A stretch of 64,000 bases of DNA, taken from NCBI GenBank assembly GCA_964057195.1, contig OZ059827.1, forward strand, positions 46,483,245 to 46,547,244. The letters run 5' to 3'. This document shows positions 11,058 through 21,808 of the stretch, piece by piece. The position numbers were made by a program, and so were the translations under genes. The notes under the pieces were generated by a model. That model had not been told where the DNA came from and made no database searches. It was given only the letters and a program-made list of their open reading frames with translations. Position 1 is the first letter of the stretch. Every line of letters starts with the position of its first letter. The stretch is from Orthosia cruda (Eukaryota > Arthropoda > Insecta > Lepidoptera > Noctuidae).

Positions 11058-12979
11058 GCTATTGGTGTGGCTGTCTACTGGTACCAAAATATGTAAAGAA
11101 TTTTACCTCGACTCGAAAAGAAGAATATCACGAAAATCTGCGAAGGAGTAAAAAATAATCATAATTTCCACTTTTGGGACTGTGTTAAAGATCATGGCGA
11201 GATATAGAATGACTAAATTGGGTTTTTGCCGATTTCTAACATACTCGCTCGTGATAACGTAAATGATCTTTTATGTCAAAATGTATACACAATAAGAGGT
11301 TTCTCCTTACCGTCACCAGACGGCGCTTATCCAGTTTCAATACAAATTCACATTTATGTTAATACGCGATAGAGCGTGAGTAAAAACTCGCACTAAGCAC
11401 TCAGATATGTCGACTAATGGAGAAGTATGGGAGTAGAAGATATTATTGTCTTGCACCGATCCCGAATAAATCGGGATAACGGCAAGAGTATGATGATAGT
11501 CTCATTCAAGAATTGTCCCAAAGGAAAACGATTTTTTTTTAGTAATCTGAAATTTAAATAATTTTTAATAATTTGTAAAAAAAAATCGTTGTCGCGAAAA
11601 TTTAAATTATTCATTTTCTGTCAGAAAGTTATCATTTGCGCTAAAATTTAAAATTTCTTTAAAACACTTTATAACCATTTCTTCATAGAACGATATCAAC
11701 AAATGACTGGGCGGACAGAAGCTTATTTTATAACTTATGTTTCATCGTTATTAATGATTCTGGAATTAGACGATTTGTCTTTGTGATTCTGATAAAGATT
11801 TGTTGCTCGTTTTGGCAAAAAGCAGCAATTAATCTGTTTGAGAATTGAGTACGCCGTTATAAGGGTGGACAACAATGTTTAACCTTTAAGGCCCCGCTGA
11901 CAAGTGTGTCGCAACATTGCGACAACGTGTTTATGTTAAGCTGCTTTAAAACCAATTAATGAAAATTACCTATGTCGTTTACCAATTAGAACGCTTGTTT
12001 GTCGTTTGCTAATAGGACATTTAGCGAATAGAACATTTTGATACAGAGTCTAAAAATCGCAATCACAATGTCGCGTCACACCTGTCTACGGAAACCTTTA
12101 AACCAGCTTTTCCGTGATTACAGATCTCGTTTCGCCTTTCGAGGTTACCACATAACTAACAAGATTTTTTTAAAGTTATTAACTTTAATGATATAATTCA
12201 CGCTGTCGATTATATATAATACGTATATAAACGGCCCTTTTTAAAACTAGTTGAACTTGTTTTTAAATCTTATTAACACATAATTTTCCACTACCTAATT
12301 CTTTAATGTATTTATCGGTACTTTAATTAAAATAATTATTATTAATAATATAAAATATATTACATAAACAAGTTTTTCAACATAATAAGATTTATGAAGT
12401 GACGAATATTTGAGGAATTTCACACTAATTTGAGGTTTTATTAGATAAATAACCATACCAACTTAATAAATATTCAAGACGAAGAAAAAATATGTATTAA
12501 GCAATTTCCCCATTTTCTACAGCCATTTTTTCTCAATTTCTCATTTAATAAAAAGAAAAAGACCTCATAAAAATTAAAAATGCACTCAATAACATTTTGC
12601 ACACGCACGAAATCTTGTGAAACAATAAACCTTAGCGATCCTGGTAAGAAAACGGATTTGAACTAAGCCATTACCTGAAGCAAACCTACACTGAATTTCC
12701 AACTTTAACCTTCAAACCTTAAAGTAAAATTTTGAGATAACGCTGCTGCCAAAAGTGGTATGTAACAGCTGTGCCAAGTCGTTGACCTGACCTAAAGAAG
12801 ATTCATTCATATTTAATACCTTCGGGAGATACGGTCTCTGGAATGAGTCACTTTTACTTGATCAGGGACGTTAAATACAAAGTGAACAAATTATGTTTGC
12901 ATTTCGAGTTAGATACGTCTCTTTTAACCAACTGAAAATGTAGGAGGTTATTGTAGACGGTACGAATATTTTAAGGACG
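11058..12979. other. No recognised feature over 1.9 kb
   Basis: AT-rich intergenic or intronic sequence. No LINE motif, inverted terminal repeat or long open frame on either strand. Confidence 0.5.
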
Positions 12980-13540
12980 TAGGGTAAATCACCCTATCGT
13001 TGGCACCCTTCCATTTATTGGCACTTCTGAGTTTATAGGCAAAAAAAAAGAAAACCATAGATTAGACAATGTTGGAATTTTTTTTAATAGAATTTTAGAT
13101 AGCTTTTTTATAATCCAGTGAAAATATTATGTATTATTTCAGTGGATAAAACAACTTTTAAAATAAAGATTAGAATATTTCCTTCGGTGTCATTATAATT
13201 GTTGTATGCTAGTGCATGTTGAGGACCTAACCTAGTCTTGTAAATGAAACTAAAGTGGACTGTAAATACTTATATAAAGGGTTCTGAAAGACAGTATAAT
13301 GTTGGAAATGAACTCTGGACAAGTAATATACGCGCGCGTCGTAGACCGTGCTCGGTTGTGGAGCGCGGTGCGGGCGGCCAGCCAGCTGCCGCGGTGTCGT
13401 CCCGCGCCGCAACGCGCCCTTTCTATGATTCACGTCTTGTCTGCGTGAACAGTGAATTTCAATATGATTTTCTGGGCATTTGGTTACGAAGTTAGAAGAG
13501 GCACTCTCTTAAAGTGCCAATAACTGGGTATCTTACCCTA
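12980..13540. mobile_element. TIR DNA element flanked by TA
   Basis: The left end reads TAGGGTAAATCACCC then TTGGCAC; the right end inverted reads TAGGGTAAGATACCC then TTGGCAC. About 20 of the first 27 positions match. If the outer TA is the target duplication, the element is 12982..13538 (557 bp), which fits the Tc1/mariner group by duplication type only. Each terminus is itself a small hairpin (AGGGT/ACCCT and GGGTA/TACCC). There is no transposase. A CpG-dense core of about 100 bp lies at 13329..13430, unlike the AT-rich flanks. Confidence 0.65.
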
Positions 13541-13574
13541 TCTCAAATGATTGGGCTCATGGCTTAATAATAAT

Positions 13575-14004
13575 AGAAACATGAGCCGATCTTTGTGGTT
13601 AAGCAACATTTGCCGAGGTCGGGTGATGGATGGGTGATCAATCATTACATCCCGAGACTCCTCCGGTCCTTGGCAAGCACGTTGTTACCATCACCAGCTG
13701 ACATTTGAACATCTTTGATAGTAGTAACGGGTAATCAGAAGCATGAAATCTGAGACCAGTCATTCCAAAGTGGTATCCTTTTACCCAGTTATAGTTGTTT
13801 TATTTCAGGTAGGTGGGTTACGTGATTTTTATGACTTCGAAAGTAATTTTGATACAATTAATCCACCTTCGTGAGGTAGAACAACTTTAATAGCTTGTGG
13901 AGATAAGGTAGCCAGTCACTCCACGCAAAATACTAGTACTCAGCTGCATCCGTTTAGAGTGGAAGCTGACCCCAATTTTGTCAGCAGAAGACTAGGCAGA
14001 TTGT
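13575..14004 (+). mobile_element. 5S rRNA-headed SINE, interrupted
   Basis: It starts with GTTAAGCAACATTTGCCGAG and GATGGATGGGTGATCA, matching the 5S rRNA internal promoter region (GTTAAGCA...GGATGGGTGACC). The body follows: TAGTAACGGGTAATCAGAAG, ACCCAGTTA, and TACTCAGCTGCATCCG. The end is GGCAGATTG, where better copies have GGCAGATGATGA. The body is interrupted at 13792..13893 by a small element. Confidence 0.75.
13792..13893. mobile_element. Small MITE nested in the 5S SINE
   Basis: About 100 bp sits between ACCCAGTTA and TTGTGGAG, which are nearly adjacent in intact SINEs (24203..24524). Its ends are imperfect inverted repeats: AGTTGTTTTATTTCAGGTAG on the left and, inverted, AGTTGTTCTACCTCACGAAG on the right. 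Confidence 0.55.
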
Positions 14005-14044
14005 TTACATCTCACCGATTAGTTTCACTAATTTTCGAAAAGAG

Positions 14045-14240
14045 GAGTTTACCCTAATAATAATAAGGAGTGGAATTCCCTGCCGCAGTCTGTGTTTCCT
14101 GATAGCTACAACCGTGGGGTCTTCAATTCAAGGGTGAATAGGTTACTTCTAGGCAAGCGTGCTCTACCATCGAGTACATCATCGCTTACCATCAGGTGTG
14201 ATAGTGGTCAAGCGCGAGTCTTACATAGTAAAAAAAATAG
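14045..14240 (+). mobile_element. CR1-like LINE, ORF2 C-terminus and 3' UTR
   Basis: The frame reads EWNSLPQSVFPDSYNRGVF, then SRVNRLLLGKRALPS, the C-terminal end of CR1-type ORF2. The frame runs straight into the family's 3' terminus, CATCATCGCTTACCATCAGG then GTGGTCAAGCGCGAG. This copy identifies the many shorter tails of the same family in the window. Confidence 0.8.
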
Positions 14241-14864
14241 GTAATTTCGGACTTTAATTTTAAACTTATAAATATGTCTCCGTATGTCTGTTTAGTTTTT
14301 CTAAAACTAGTATACAGACAGTATAGGATATAACCTGGATTAGGACATCGGATATATTTCATCTTGTTAGTAAATTCCATTGGCATTGTCTAACATTATC
14401 CGCACGGACAAAGCAAAGTTCAGAAGCTAGTCAAAATAAAATTCTTCAGAAGATAAGAGCTTATTCACTTGAAAAACACTTCCAAATATTGCAAACATGT
14501 GTCGATGTGACGCCCTGTGGTTAGATGCGTAACCGTAGTGAAAAATAAAATAAAAGTTTTTTTTTTAACTTACATATGTTAGGTCTAACTGTTGTATGAA
14601 TGCCACTACAGCGCATAAAAGGACTGTAAAATTTTTACGTGTGCGTTTTTTTTATTTTACTTTTGTATTTTGATGAGTCGAAACATTTTTACGTCCTATT
14701 TTTTTGGAAAAAGAACTATCTATAAAAGTTCTGTTATTGTGGCACCTCTGCAATATCACTGGAATATAGGTATTAAACTACCAATTTACCAATTTTACTG
14801 AATGTATCAAGCTGAAATAGTGCTTGATGGGTTCCATAAAAGTTTTAACGAAAAGATAAATTCT
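14241..14864. other. No recognised feature
   Basis: AT-rich; two similar T-rich stretches around TTTTTACGT (14633, 14689) but no bounded element. Confidence 0.4.
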
Positions 14865-15262
14865 TCAGTTTGTGTTGCCAGCGATTACTTACGGAATAGA
14901 GACGTGGTCTCTCACAATGGGCCTCATCAAAAGGTTTATAGTCGCCCAAAGGACAATGGAGAGGACTATGCTCGGCGTTACCTACCTACCGACACAGCCC
15001 GAAGAATTGCCAAACTTAAGAGTCAGTGGGCAGGACTCATTGCACGCAGAACGGATAGCCGTTGGAGCCGAAAAGTTCTAGAGTAGCGATCACGTACCGG
15101 AAGATGCAGCGTTGGAAGGTCTCCCTCTAGGTGGAGCGACGACCTGATCAAAGCTGCGGGAGTCCGGTTGATGTGAAACGCACAGGACTGATCAGTGTGG
15201 CGACGCTTGGGGAAGGTGTATGTTCAGCAGTGGACGTCTGTCAGCTAAAATTATGTTAATGA
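14865..15262 (+). mobile_element. RTE-like LINE 3' part, internally deleted
   Basis: The first part reads LPAITYGIETWSLTMGL and QRTMERTMLGV, the end of the RT/thumb region. It then jumps to DTARRIAKLKSQWAGLIARR, so the intervening 15 or so residues are deleted with a frame change. The element continues through VLE with a stop, a RWSDDL segment and CAGTGGACGTCTGTCAGCTA. This is a dead 5'-truncated copy. Confidence 0.8.
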
Positions 15263-15389
15263 AATTCTTCAGTTTGACTTGTTTGCTTAAAAAGTTTGAC
15301 GTTTTGCCTTATTTTCAATATATTTATTTATCATTGCTTCATGCAAATTACCACTGCTTAGCTGACACCATCATCAACCTTATCATTTT

Positions 15390-15520
15390 AAGCCGAAAGA
15401 CGTCCGCTACTGAACATAGGCTTACCCAAGTGTCGCCACACTAAGTGTATTGCTTGCAGTGGATTCCCGCAGCCAGGTCATCGTCGGTCTACCTTGGGAG
15501 GCCTTCCAAAGCTCACCATC
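15390..15520 (-). mobile_element. RTE-like LINE 3' end
   Basis: The plus strand shows AGCCGAAAGACGTCC, GTGTCGCCACA and GGTCATCGTCGGTCTACC, the reverse complement of the terminal part of the family at 19545..19781. Confidence 0.7.
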
Positions 15521-16443
15521 GTCCGTCAAGAACAATCTACAGGCTCGTCCCATAGGGGGCAATAACACATGGCATGCAAATATGAAACTTAAACATATCT
15601 GGTAACATGTGGACCTCTGCTTAATCCTTCGAGGAACACAAACGTGATTTTTTAAGTTTTGTACATAAACGATGACGAAACGAAACCTAATCACACCAAT
15701 CACATTGCCAAGAATTCACACAACCTTATCAAAATGAGCTATTACTAACCAAATCGCCTATTTACAAGCACTTAGTGACAAGTGTTTCATAAACATTTTA
15801 GCAGCGTTACACTAAATACTTTTATTTATTGCCGTGTAACTACTCGTACCAAGGCTAAACTGAATGTTCGAACGTGGGCTGCACATAAAACCTGAACTAG
15901 CTCTCTTATATCGAGAGACTAGGCTTTGTGCGTGGGTTTGTTTGTGTTCGGATTTGTTTTCTTGACAATGTTGACTAAGAAGTAACAAAAAGTCTCCTGT
16001 AACGTCTCCTCCTTCTTTTCGCGTCAATAGTTAAAATTCTAGACAATTAGATGGGTGGTCATGTTATGAGTATTAGCAGTTTCAGTGTCATTCAGTAGGT
16101 CTTCAAAGGTGCAGGTGTGTGTTGGTGGTGTTTAAGTACTACTAATACTGATAAGGGTTTAGCATAACCATGTTTTTATATTGTATGTCTTTTTGTGACA
16201 ATCAAACACTTTTTCATTCTTTCAGTTGTATGAGCTCTTTGGCTACTCCAGTAAAGACCCTGTTATGGACATCACCGCTTTCACGCTGTAAGGAGATAAG
16301 GGAAAGCAGTATATACGAGTAGTAATAGATAGAAGAGTTAATACTTAGTGCGTCCTCATTCTGGAAGTAATATAACTCCTCAAAGGTAGGTAATGATTAT
16401 CATCAGAATAATAAAAATCAAGTCAACCAAAGCGAAAAAAAAA
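15521..16443. other. No gene recognised; short repeat copy
   Basis: About 16132..16195 (AAGGGTTTAGCATAACCATG) resembles the left end of the repeat at 48793. The rest is unassigned. Confidence 0.4.
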
Positions 16444-16562
16444 CATTGTGAGGAAACCTGCATGTCCTGGAACCAAAATTTTGAGACATGATGTGACATT
16501 CACCAACCCGTCCCAGACCCACGTGGTGGATTACAACCCAATCTCTCACAAAGAGATGACTG
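16444..16562 (+). mobile_element. tRNA-headed SINE, internal fragment
   Basis: Contains GAGGAAACCTGCATGTCCTG, GTGACATTCACCAACCCG and GTGGTGGATTACAACCCA, the body of the SINE at 47421..47612. Head and GAT tail are missing. Confidence 0.7.
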
Positions 16563-17103
16563 ATTTCTCAATGAACTGTGTTTACTACAAAAATGTAATG
16601 ATAATACAATACCGGAGTTATACAAAGCAAGTAGTCAAAATCAGCTTCAGGAATTGGTTTCAGCAACACAGCAACAGGTATAATCTGATGTTTTTTCCGT
16701 ACACTATCCTTCGAAGTATTCAGGAATCGCCCGAATGAAAATTTACTAAATGACAAACACAGAACATGTAGTACACACTTATCCAATGTAAAACAGTTTA
16801 TAAATAACCAGTATTTCTGTTGATTTAGCAATAATTATGTACCTATTTATGAACAGGTAACTTATAAGGAAAATAATTATTACAGGCAATACCAGATACG
16901 AAATTATTAAGACCTCAAGTGCCCAGTTTTATAAATACAATTATTTTATGAATTAAACAGGTAAGGTGAAGTATTAAATAACATGTTTTGTATGATACTT
17001 CAATACTGAACCAATAGAATTAATTATCATAGACACACACTATTTATTCCGTTAAACCACTAGTAAATTATTTTGTATCATAGTCGATTTCTGCTTAATA
17101 TAG
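16563..17103. other. No recognised feature
   Basis: AT-rich. A pair of overlapping short frames on opposite strands here has no recognisable content. Confidence 0.4.
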
Positions 17104-17262
17104 GTGTGCCCCAAACATCACCACATAGACCAGGCCTGTGCTTTTCAAGTCCTATGGACTCTCGTGATGCTGACCTGGTTATCAATCTACCGTTTACCAC
17201 TGCATCATCCGGTATTCGGTTACCACCCAAAAATCTTTGGATCCCATCCGGCTATTGGTTTT
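17104..17262 (+). other. Candidate internal exon, weak
   Basis: An open stretch of exactly 53 codons lies between an acceptor-like TGCTTAATATAG and a donor-like GTGAGT. In that frame it encodes a hydrophobic run, FQVLWTLVMLTWLSIYRLP, followed by HHPVFGYHPKIFGSHPAIGF. I do not recognise the family. A second frame is also open through most of it, so coding is unproven. No partner exon was found. Confidence 0.2.
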
Positions 17263-17942
17263 GTGAGTAAATGTCAAATATTACAACGATTACCTTCAAA
17301 CCTCGCCATAGCTGGTTAAGGTTCAAACTGTTGGATGGTTTTGATCATTTACACATAAATAGGCGCCTCGAAAACCTTCAGATTCATCAAATATGTCGCG
17401 GATAGAAATTGAAATTGAACATGCAAATATTTTGTGATATTATGGATTACACCAAATCCCAGATTTTGTCAAGAACTGACATGAGTAAACGGTGATATTA
17501 CTAAAATTATGTCAATGCTGTGTCAAGCAGTGGCCATCGAAGCATCTCGTTGCTTTATGGTATAAGTAACTATTCATCTTTCATTACATAGGAGTACTAT
17601 GCCTAGACCATTTTAAAGATTTACTCATACCTCAACAATAAACAATTGCCATAGCTTCTTCTATTTACATATCTTTAGTATCGTGTTTAAGTTTTATTGC
17701 AGCCGTTCTCTCATAAAACTAATGAGTTTACAGTACAGTACCACCACCTAAACAATATTACAGAATCTGTAAATCATTCTGTTTGACTTATATAAATAGT
17801 AAGGAGAGGACGTACAGGACGTTTATCTAACTATCACAATGTGGTCATACATAGATCATACTAGACCGAAGCAAATTCAACACGCAGTCGGCTGTTTTCC
17901 GGAGCGGTTTTCTGCTCGAGACAGTAAAAATGGCGTGTTTCT
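17263..17942. other. No recognised feature
   Basis: AT-rich sequence with no supported feature. Confidence 0.4.
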
Positions 17943-18154
17943 TCTATATATTATTACTTAATATTATAAAGAGGAAAGGTTTGTATTTTTGGATTTTCAT
18001 ATGTAATGTGTAAATTTAAAAACTATTGGACCGATTTCAAAAAATCTTCACCGTTGGGAAGCTACACTATACTCGGGTGGCACAGGCTACTTTTTATCCC
18101 TGTATCCCTACGGGAACTGGAACTACGCGGGTGAAACCGCGAGGTGTCCGCTTG
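17943..18154 (+). mobile_element. Non-autonomous Helitron (about 212 bp)
   Basis: The left end TCTATA...TAATATTATAAAGAGGAAAG is followed by the body phrases GGACCGATTTCAAAAAATC and CACCGTTGGGAAGCTACAC. The end is CGCGGGTGAAACCGCG, a hairpin, then CTTG in place of CTAG. It is the same family as the inverted copy at 32489..32697. No Rep/helicase is encoded. Confidence 0.8.
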
Positions 18155-18624
18155 TGTATGATAAAATATGATAGTATTTAAGCAAACGTTCGGACGGTCG
18201 TATTGAATATTGCAAGCAATTTTGATTAATCTTGTTGCACCTACACAAATTGACATTCTCTTCTTGATATTATTGCTTAATGAGGCCTGCACTCAAAATA
18301 AAACCTTATTGACATTTCGATAAGTTTGATTATTTCACTAAATCTTCTCTCTTAAAATCGACCAAGTTGATCTTAGTAACCCTAGACAATTATTATTGTC
18401 TAAATCTCTTTAATTGCTTCATTAATGAATATTGGCTGTATATATTTTAATTATCGTACCCATTATGTAAATTATATAGGCATTCAAACCGAGCAATAAT
18501 CGTTTACTAGTTCAGATATAATAGTGAATAACAATTCATCCAATATGAGCCCTAAATGCGGCATAATTGTTTTAGCAATGATGTAACGCAATCAAAAGGA
18601 GATGAAGCTATACAATGCATAAAA
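18155..18624. other. No recognised feature
   Basis: AT-rich background. Confidence 0.4.
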
Positions 18625-18785
18625 CGTTTTGGGAATACGTTTATTAAGCGCACAGCTAAGGAGTGATATTCCTTGTCGGAGTCTTTCTTACCAATAACTA
18701 CTAACTAGAAGTCTTTAAGTCGAGAGTGAATAGTACAATCACTTTCGCAAGTTCGGTGTGTCATATGAAACCATTGTAATTATTA
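18625..18785 (+). mobile_element. CR1-like LINE ORF2 C-terminal remnant
   Basis: GAGTGATATTCCTTGTCGGA and GTCTTTAAGTCGAGAGTGAA correspond to the WNSLPxSV and VFKSRVN coding positions of the copy at 14045..14240. It is strongly decayed. Confidence 0.55.
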
Positions 18786-18844
18786 TTTTAATTGTAAATG
18801 CGTCATGCATGTCGTTTACCAGCCAATGTGTTTATGAGTAAAAT

Positions 18845-18902
18845 ATATTTATAATATGTAGAAGAATGTGCGTCGACCCATTCTTCTACATATTATAAAT
18901 AT
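18845..18902. repeat. Long hairpin 1 (24-bp perfect arms)
   Basis: The left arm is 18845..18868, starting ATATTTATAATATGTAG. The right arm 18879..18902 is its exact reverse complement. The loop is 10 nt (TGCGTCGACC). Pairing continues outward after one mismatch. Confidence 0.85.
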
Positions 18903-18919
18903 TTTTACAAAAAAAATCA

Positions 18920-18977
18920 ATCAATAGGTTAATGACAGGACAATAACGACTTATTGTACTGTCATTAATCTATTGAT
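18920..18977. repeat. Long hairpin 2 (27-bp arms, 2 mismatches)
   Basis: The left arm is 18920..18946 (ATCAATAGGTTAATGACAG...) and the right arm 18951..18977, separated by the 4-nt loop CGAC. It starts 17 bp after hairpin 1. Confidence 0.85.
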
Positions 18978-19164
18978 GTGACTATTAAATTGTAAGTATA
19001 TACCTGTTTGTTTTATTTCAAAGTTTACCCCGGTTGCAGACCAAGAGCTAAGCTCAGTTTTTTTTTTGTATACACTATAATAATAATAAATCATTTATTT
19101 TCAGACACCTTAGTCCATAATAATTAAACATTCATAAGCATTACATAATAAATGATATATTAGA

Positions 19165-19222
19165 AATAATGCGCGGTTTGGTGCGCTTGACCACTATCTC
19201 ACCTGATGGTAAGCGATGATGA
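19165..19222 (-). mobile_element. CR1-like LINE 3' terminus
   Basis: GCGCTTGACCACTATCTCAC then CTGATGGTAAGCGATGATG is the reverse complement of the CR1-like 3' end at 14175..14220. Confidence 0.65.
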
Positions 19223-19273
19223 TAAACAAATAGAGGCCCACCGGTATCGGGAAAGGGTCCAAGCTACCGGCGG

Positions 19274-19475
19274 TCAGGGCTCCAGAGAGAGGAACCTCCT
19301 AAAAATACGAGTCGTGTCCAGCAGTACTGCTTTCTGGATCAGGCCCTTGATCCAGCCGCCTAACGAGAGCCTCCTAAGGTGTTGCTTAGTTAGTTTGCTG
19401 AGGCATTTTTCTTACTTGTTCTCGCCAAACTTCTTGACCACCCTGAGTTTGGCATTCCGATGTGCAAGGCATGGA
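19274..19475 (-). mobile_element. Non-LTR retrotransposon ORF C-terminus
   Basis: The minus frame reads RNAKLRVVKKFGENK, one stop, then LGGWIKGLIQKAVLLDTTRI and FRRFLSLEP before a TGA at 19274..19276. I recognise this ending as a conserved C-terminus of a lepidopteran LINE polyprotein but cannot name the clade. The continuous frame across about 65 codons, broken by one TAA, shows real coding ancestry. The 129-codon plus-strand frame over it is a shadow. Confidence 0.6.
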
Positions 19476-19544
19476 TCAGTGCTGTTTTTGTATGAGATTT
19501 ACTACTGCGCAGCCATTGTAGCCAACTTTAGAGCGGCCAGGAAG

Positions 19545-19781
19545 TTTGGCAAGAACTACACAGAACGGATGGCAGATGGGGCCGAAAAGTTCTGAAATGG
19601 CGACCGTGAACCGGAAGACGATACGTTGGAAGGCCTTCCACTAGATGGACTGAAGACCTGGTAAAGATTGCGGGAAGGCGCTGGATGCGAGACACACGGG
19701 ATCGGTTAATGTGGCGACGCCTGGGGAAGGCCTATATCTAGCAGTGGACGTCTTTCGGCTGAAATGATGATGATGATGATG
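19545..19781 (+). mobile_element. RTE-like LINE 3' end with GAT tail
   Basis: Begins at ACAGAACGGATGGCAGATGG, passes GGAAGGCCTTCCACTAGATG and TGGATGCGAGACACACGGGA, and ends CAGTGGACGTCTTTCGGCTG plus AAATGATGATGATGATGATG. This is the cleanest example of this 3' end here. Confidence 0.8.
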
Positions 19782-19788
19782 ACTTAAT

Positions 19789-19968
19789 GATAACAGCCGG
19801 ATTGATCTTCAAAGTTAAGCAATGCTTGCCATGGTTGGTCCGCGGATGGGTGACCGTTTATTAAAAATGAAGAATTCTTGCAAAGTGCATTAAACTCCAG
19901 CTCCATCCAGGATGCCTTTTGTTCATCTATGACAGTCGTTACGGATAGTAAGATTAATCTGTCATCAG
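19789..19968 (+). mobile_element. 5S-headed SINE, 3'-truncated
   Basis: GATCTTCAAAGTTAAGCAAT and GGTCCGCGGATGGGTGACC match the 5S rRNA-like head. After a divergent segment, TGACAGTCGTTACGGATAGT marks the body. No GAT tail. Confidence 0.65.
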
Positions 19969-19984
19969 TGTTGCCACAGTATAA

Positions 19985-20078
19985 AAATTGTGTGACAGAC
20001 GACGGACAGGCAGACTGACGGACACGTGAGTGACAGCAGTTTGAACCCTTCGGATACGGAACCCAAAAAAAGAAAACC
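19985..20078 (-). repeat. Moth repeat fragment (GGTTCCGT family)
   Basis: ACCCTTCGGATACGGAACCC on the plus strand is the reverse complement of the left end of the repeat whose other copy is 25605..25880. A GACAG-rich stretch precedes it as expected. Confidence 0.5.
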
Positions 20079-20594
20079 TTGGCTAGAAAGACAAATTGAC
20101 ATACTATCAACTAAAACCATTTGTTAAAAGTCCCAACGTTTCCATAAATAAACTGCGACTTACAAAAAACTTCGCACTGCATAAGTCTCTCACATAAGAC
20201 AAGAGCCTAACTAAATTGAAAAGGTAATTTAGTATCGAATTGCGGTCGATTTTAACAGCATAGCATTATATCCAAATATGTATGTGGTACTAAAAGCGCA
20301 TGATTACCTAATTTTGATTAACGATTAATAAAATCGCGTATTTACATTTTAATTGCAAATCTAATAGCTAATTAAACTGGTTGTCGGTTGTACGTTGTGA
20401 CGCAGGGATTAAATATATAATATCGGAACATACAACAATGCAAACTTATGTGTTTAGTAATTGCTTATAAACTTGTTACATAATATAGGTAATAGTCGTT
20501 TTGAGGGCAAGAGTTATTAGGTGAAGATTTGGTCTCTTGATCCGAACGCACAATGATGCGGCATTTGGTGCTAGAAACATAACCCTCCTCACCG
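20079..20594. other. No recognised feature
   Basis: AT-rich background with no bounded element. Confidence 0.4.
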
Positions 20595-20896
20595 CTGAAG
20601 CATCATCATCAGAATTTTTAATGAGCCCAATGCCGGGACACAAGCCTCTTCTGACTGAGATGAGAGGGAATGGGCCGTAATTCACCACACAGGCACAGTG
20701 CGGGTTGATGGATGTCACAACATGTCTTCGTATTTTTGGTTCTAGGGCATGACGGTTTCCTCAATATGTTTTCCTTCACCGTTTTAAGAGCTGTGATGAA
20801 GAAAATATTTACACAAAGTAAAGCACCTGCCTGGGTTCGAACCCACGACCTACAACTTGTAAGTCGCAGCCGTTACCACTGGGCCACCACTGCACT
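20595..20896 (-). mobile_element. tRNA-headed SINE, nearly full length
   Basis: Read on the minus strand, the head has an A box (TGGCCCAGTGGTAACGG) and a B box (GGTTCGAACCC at plus 20834..20844), the RNA polymerase III promoter of tRNA-derived SINEs. The body contains AAAACGGTGAAGGAAAACAT and the tail ends in TGATGATGATGCT. It resembles the HaSE1/HaSE2 type of Helicoverpa; that name is from memory. Not a tRNA gene: the acceptor stem and anticodon arm do not fold into a cloverleaf that I can see. Confidence 0.8.
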
Positions 20897-21286
20897 CACT
20901 CGCTGAAGCATACCTGCTGTGACGGAACAAAAGACCATTCTTGACGTTTTTCATACAATTAGTGTCCAGCATCGGATACCGCAGCCTGGTGCATTCCGTT
21001 TAAGAAACCAAAGCTTTAGGTTCGTTTGACGATTCAAAACAGATTTAAACATGGTCGATAGATTTGAAGCACAAGAAGGCAAAATAAGACTCTATCAGCG
21101 CTATTTACTGTTAAGATGTCCAAAACGATGGGACTGTTTTACGCTATCAAAATATAACTTGGTTAATACCAAACATTTTCGAATTTCAACACTACAACCG
21201 TAAGCGCTGCTAGAATGTAACTTTATCTAGACCTCTAAAGTTCATAATCTGGATCTTAACAATTGGTAGTCAAAGATAAATCTGAT
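20897..21286. other. No recognised feature
   Basis: No supported feature. Confidence 0.4.
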
Positions 21287-21808
21287 TATACTGTGCTTTT
21301 TAATTTCGTAGACTAAACTGAAAACTGCCAATGACCTTATTTTTTTTTAATGTTGCTAGCGCGGAGCATAGTGTTGTAGGTAAGGCTCAATCATGGGATT
21401 CATTGAATAAATATGACATGACTCCTCAATTTAATTTTACTAATTGGTGTAAATAAATGTTTTCTAAATATAAACATAATTTATTCTTACATATTTATTA
21501 AACTGAATATTTCAATATAACAGTACTCATACACACAGTTCATAAACTTTTATTATGTTAAATATGAAATCAACAATAAAAAAAATGCGATCGATAAAAT
21601 GAAGTCGGACTTAAATGAGTAGAAACTAAATAAAGGCCGCTAGTTGCTAAGCAATTATTTTTTTGCAGTGAAATATTTTCATTTTCGATCCACTTCGATT
21701 AACTTTCGATCACTCAGGATAGTCAGGATACGACACTATATTTATGTAACGATAAATTGACAACCCCCAAATGTCAGTTTAGTCTACGAAATTAAAAATC
21801 ACAGTATA
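21287..21808. mobile_element. 522-bp element with 35-bp terminal inverted repeats
   Basis: The left end, TATACTGTGCTTTTTAATTT and onward to AAACTGA (21287..21321), is repeated inverted at 21774..21808 with a single mismatch (C versus A at position 10). The outer bases on both sides can be read as a TA duplication. The interior is AT-rich with no transposase frame, so this is a non-autonomous DNA transposon. The near-perfect ends suggest a fairly young insertion. Confidence 0.75.

Noticed and set aside
19206..19595. 129-codon plus-strand frame
   Set aside because: It is antisense to a real LINE C-terminus (19274..19475, minus) and runs on into another LINE tail.
20830..20896. Possible tRNA gene (A and B boxes present)
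   Set aside because: It continues into a SINE body and GAT tail and matches other SINE copies. No convincing cloverleaf.
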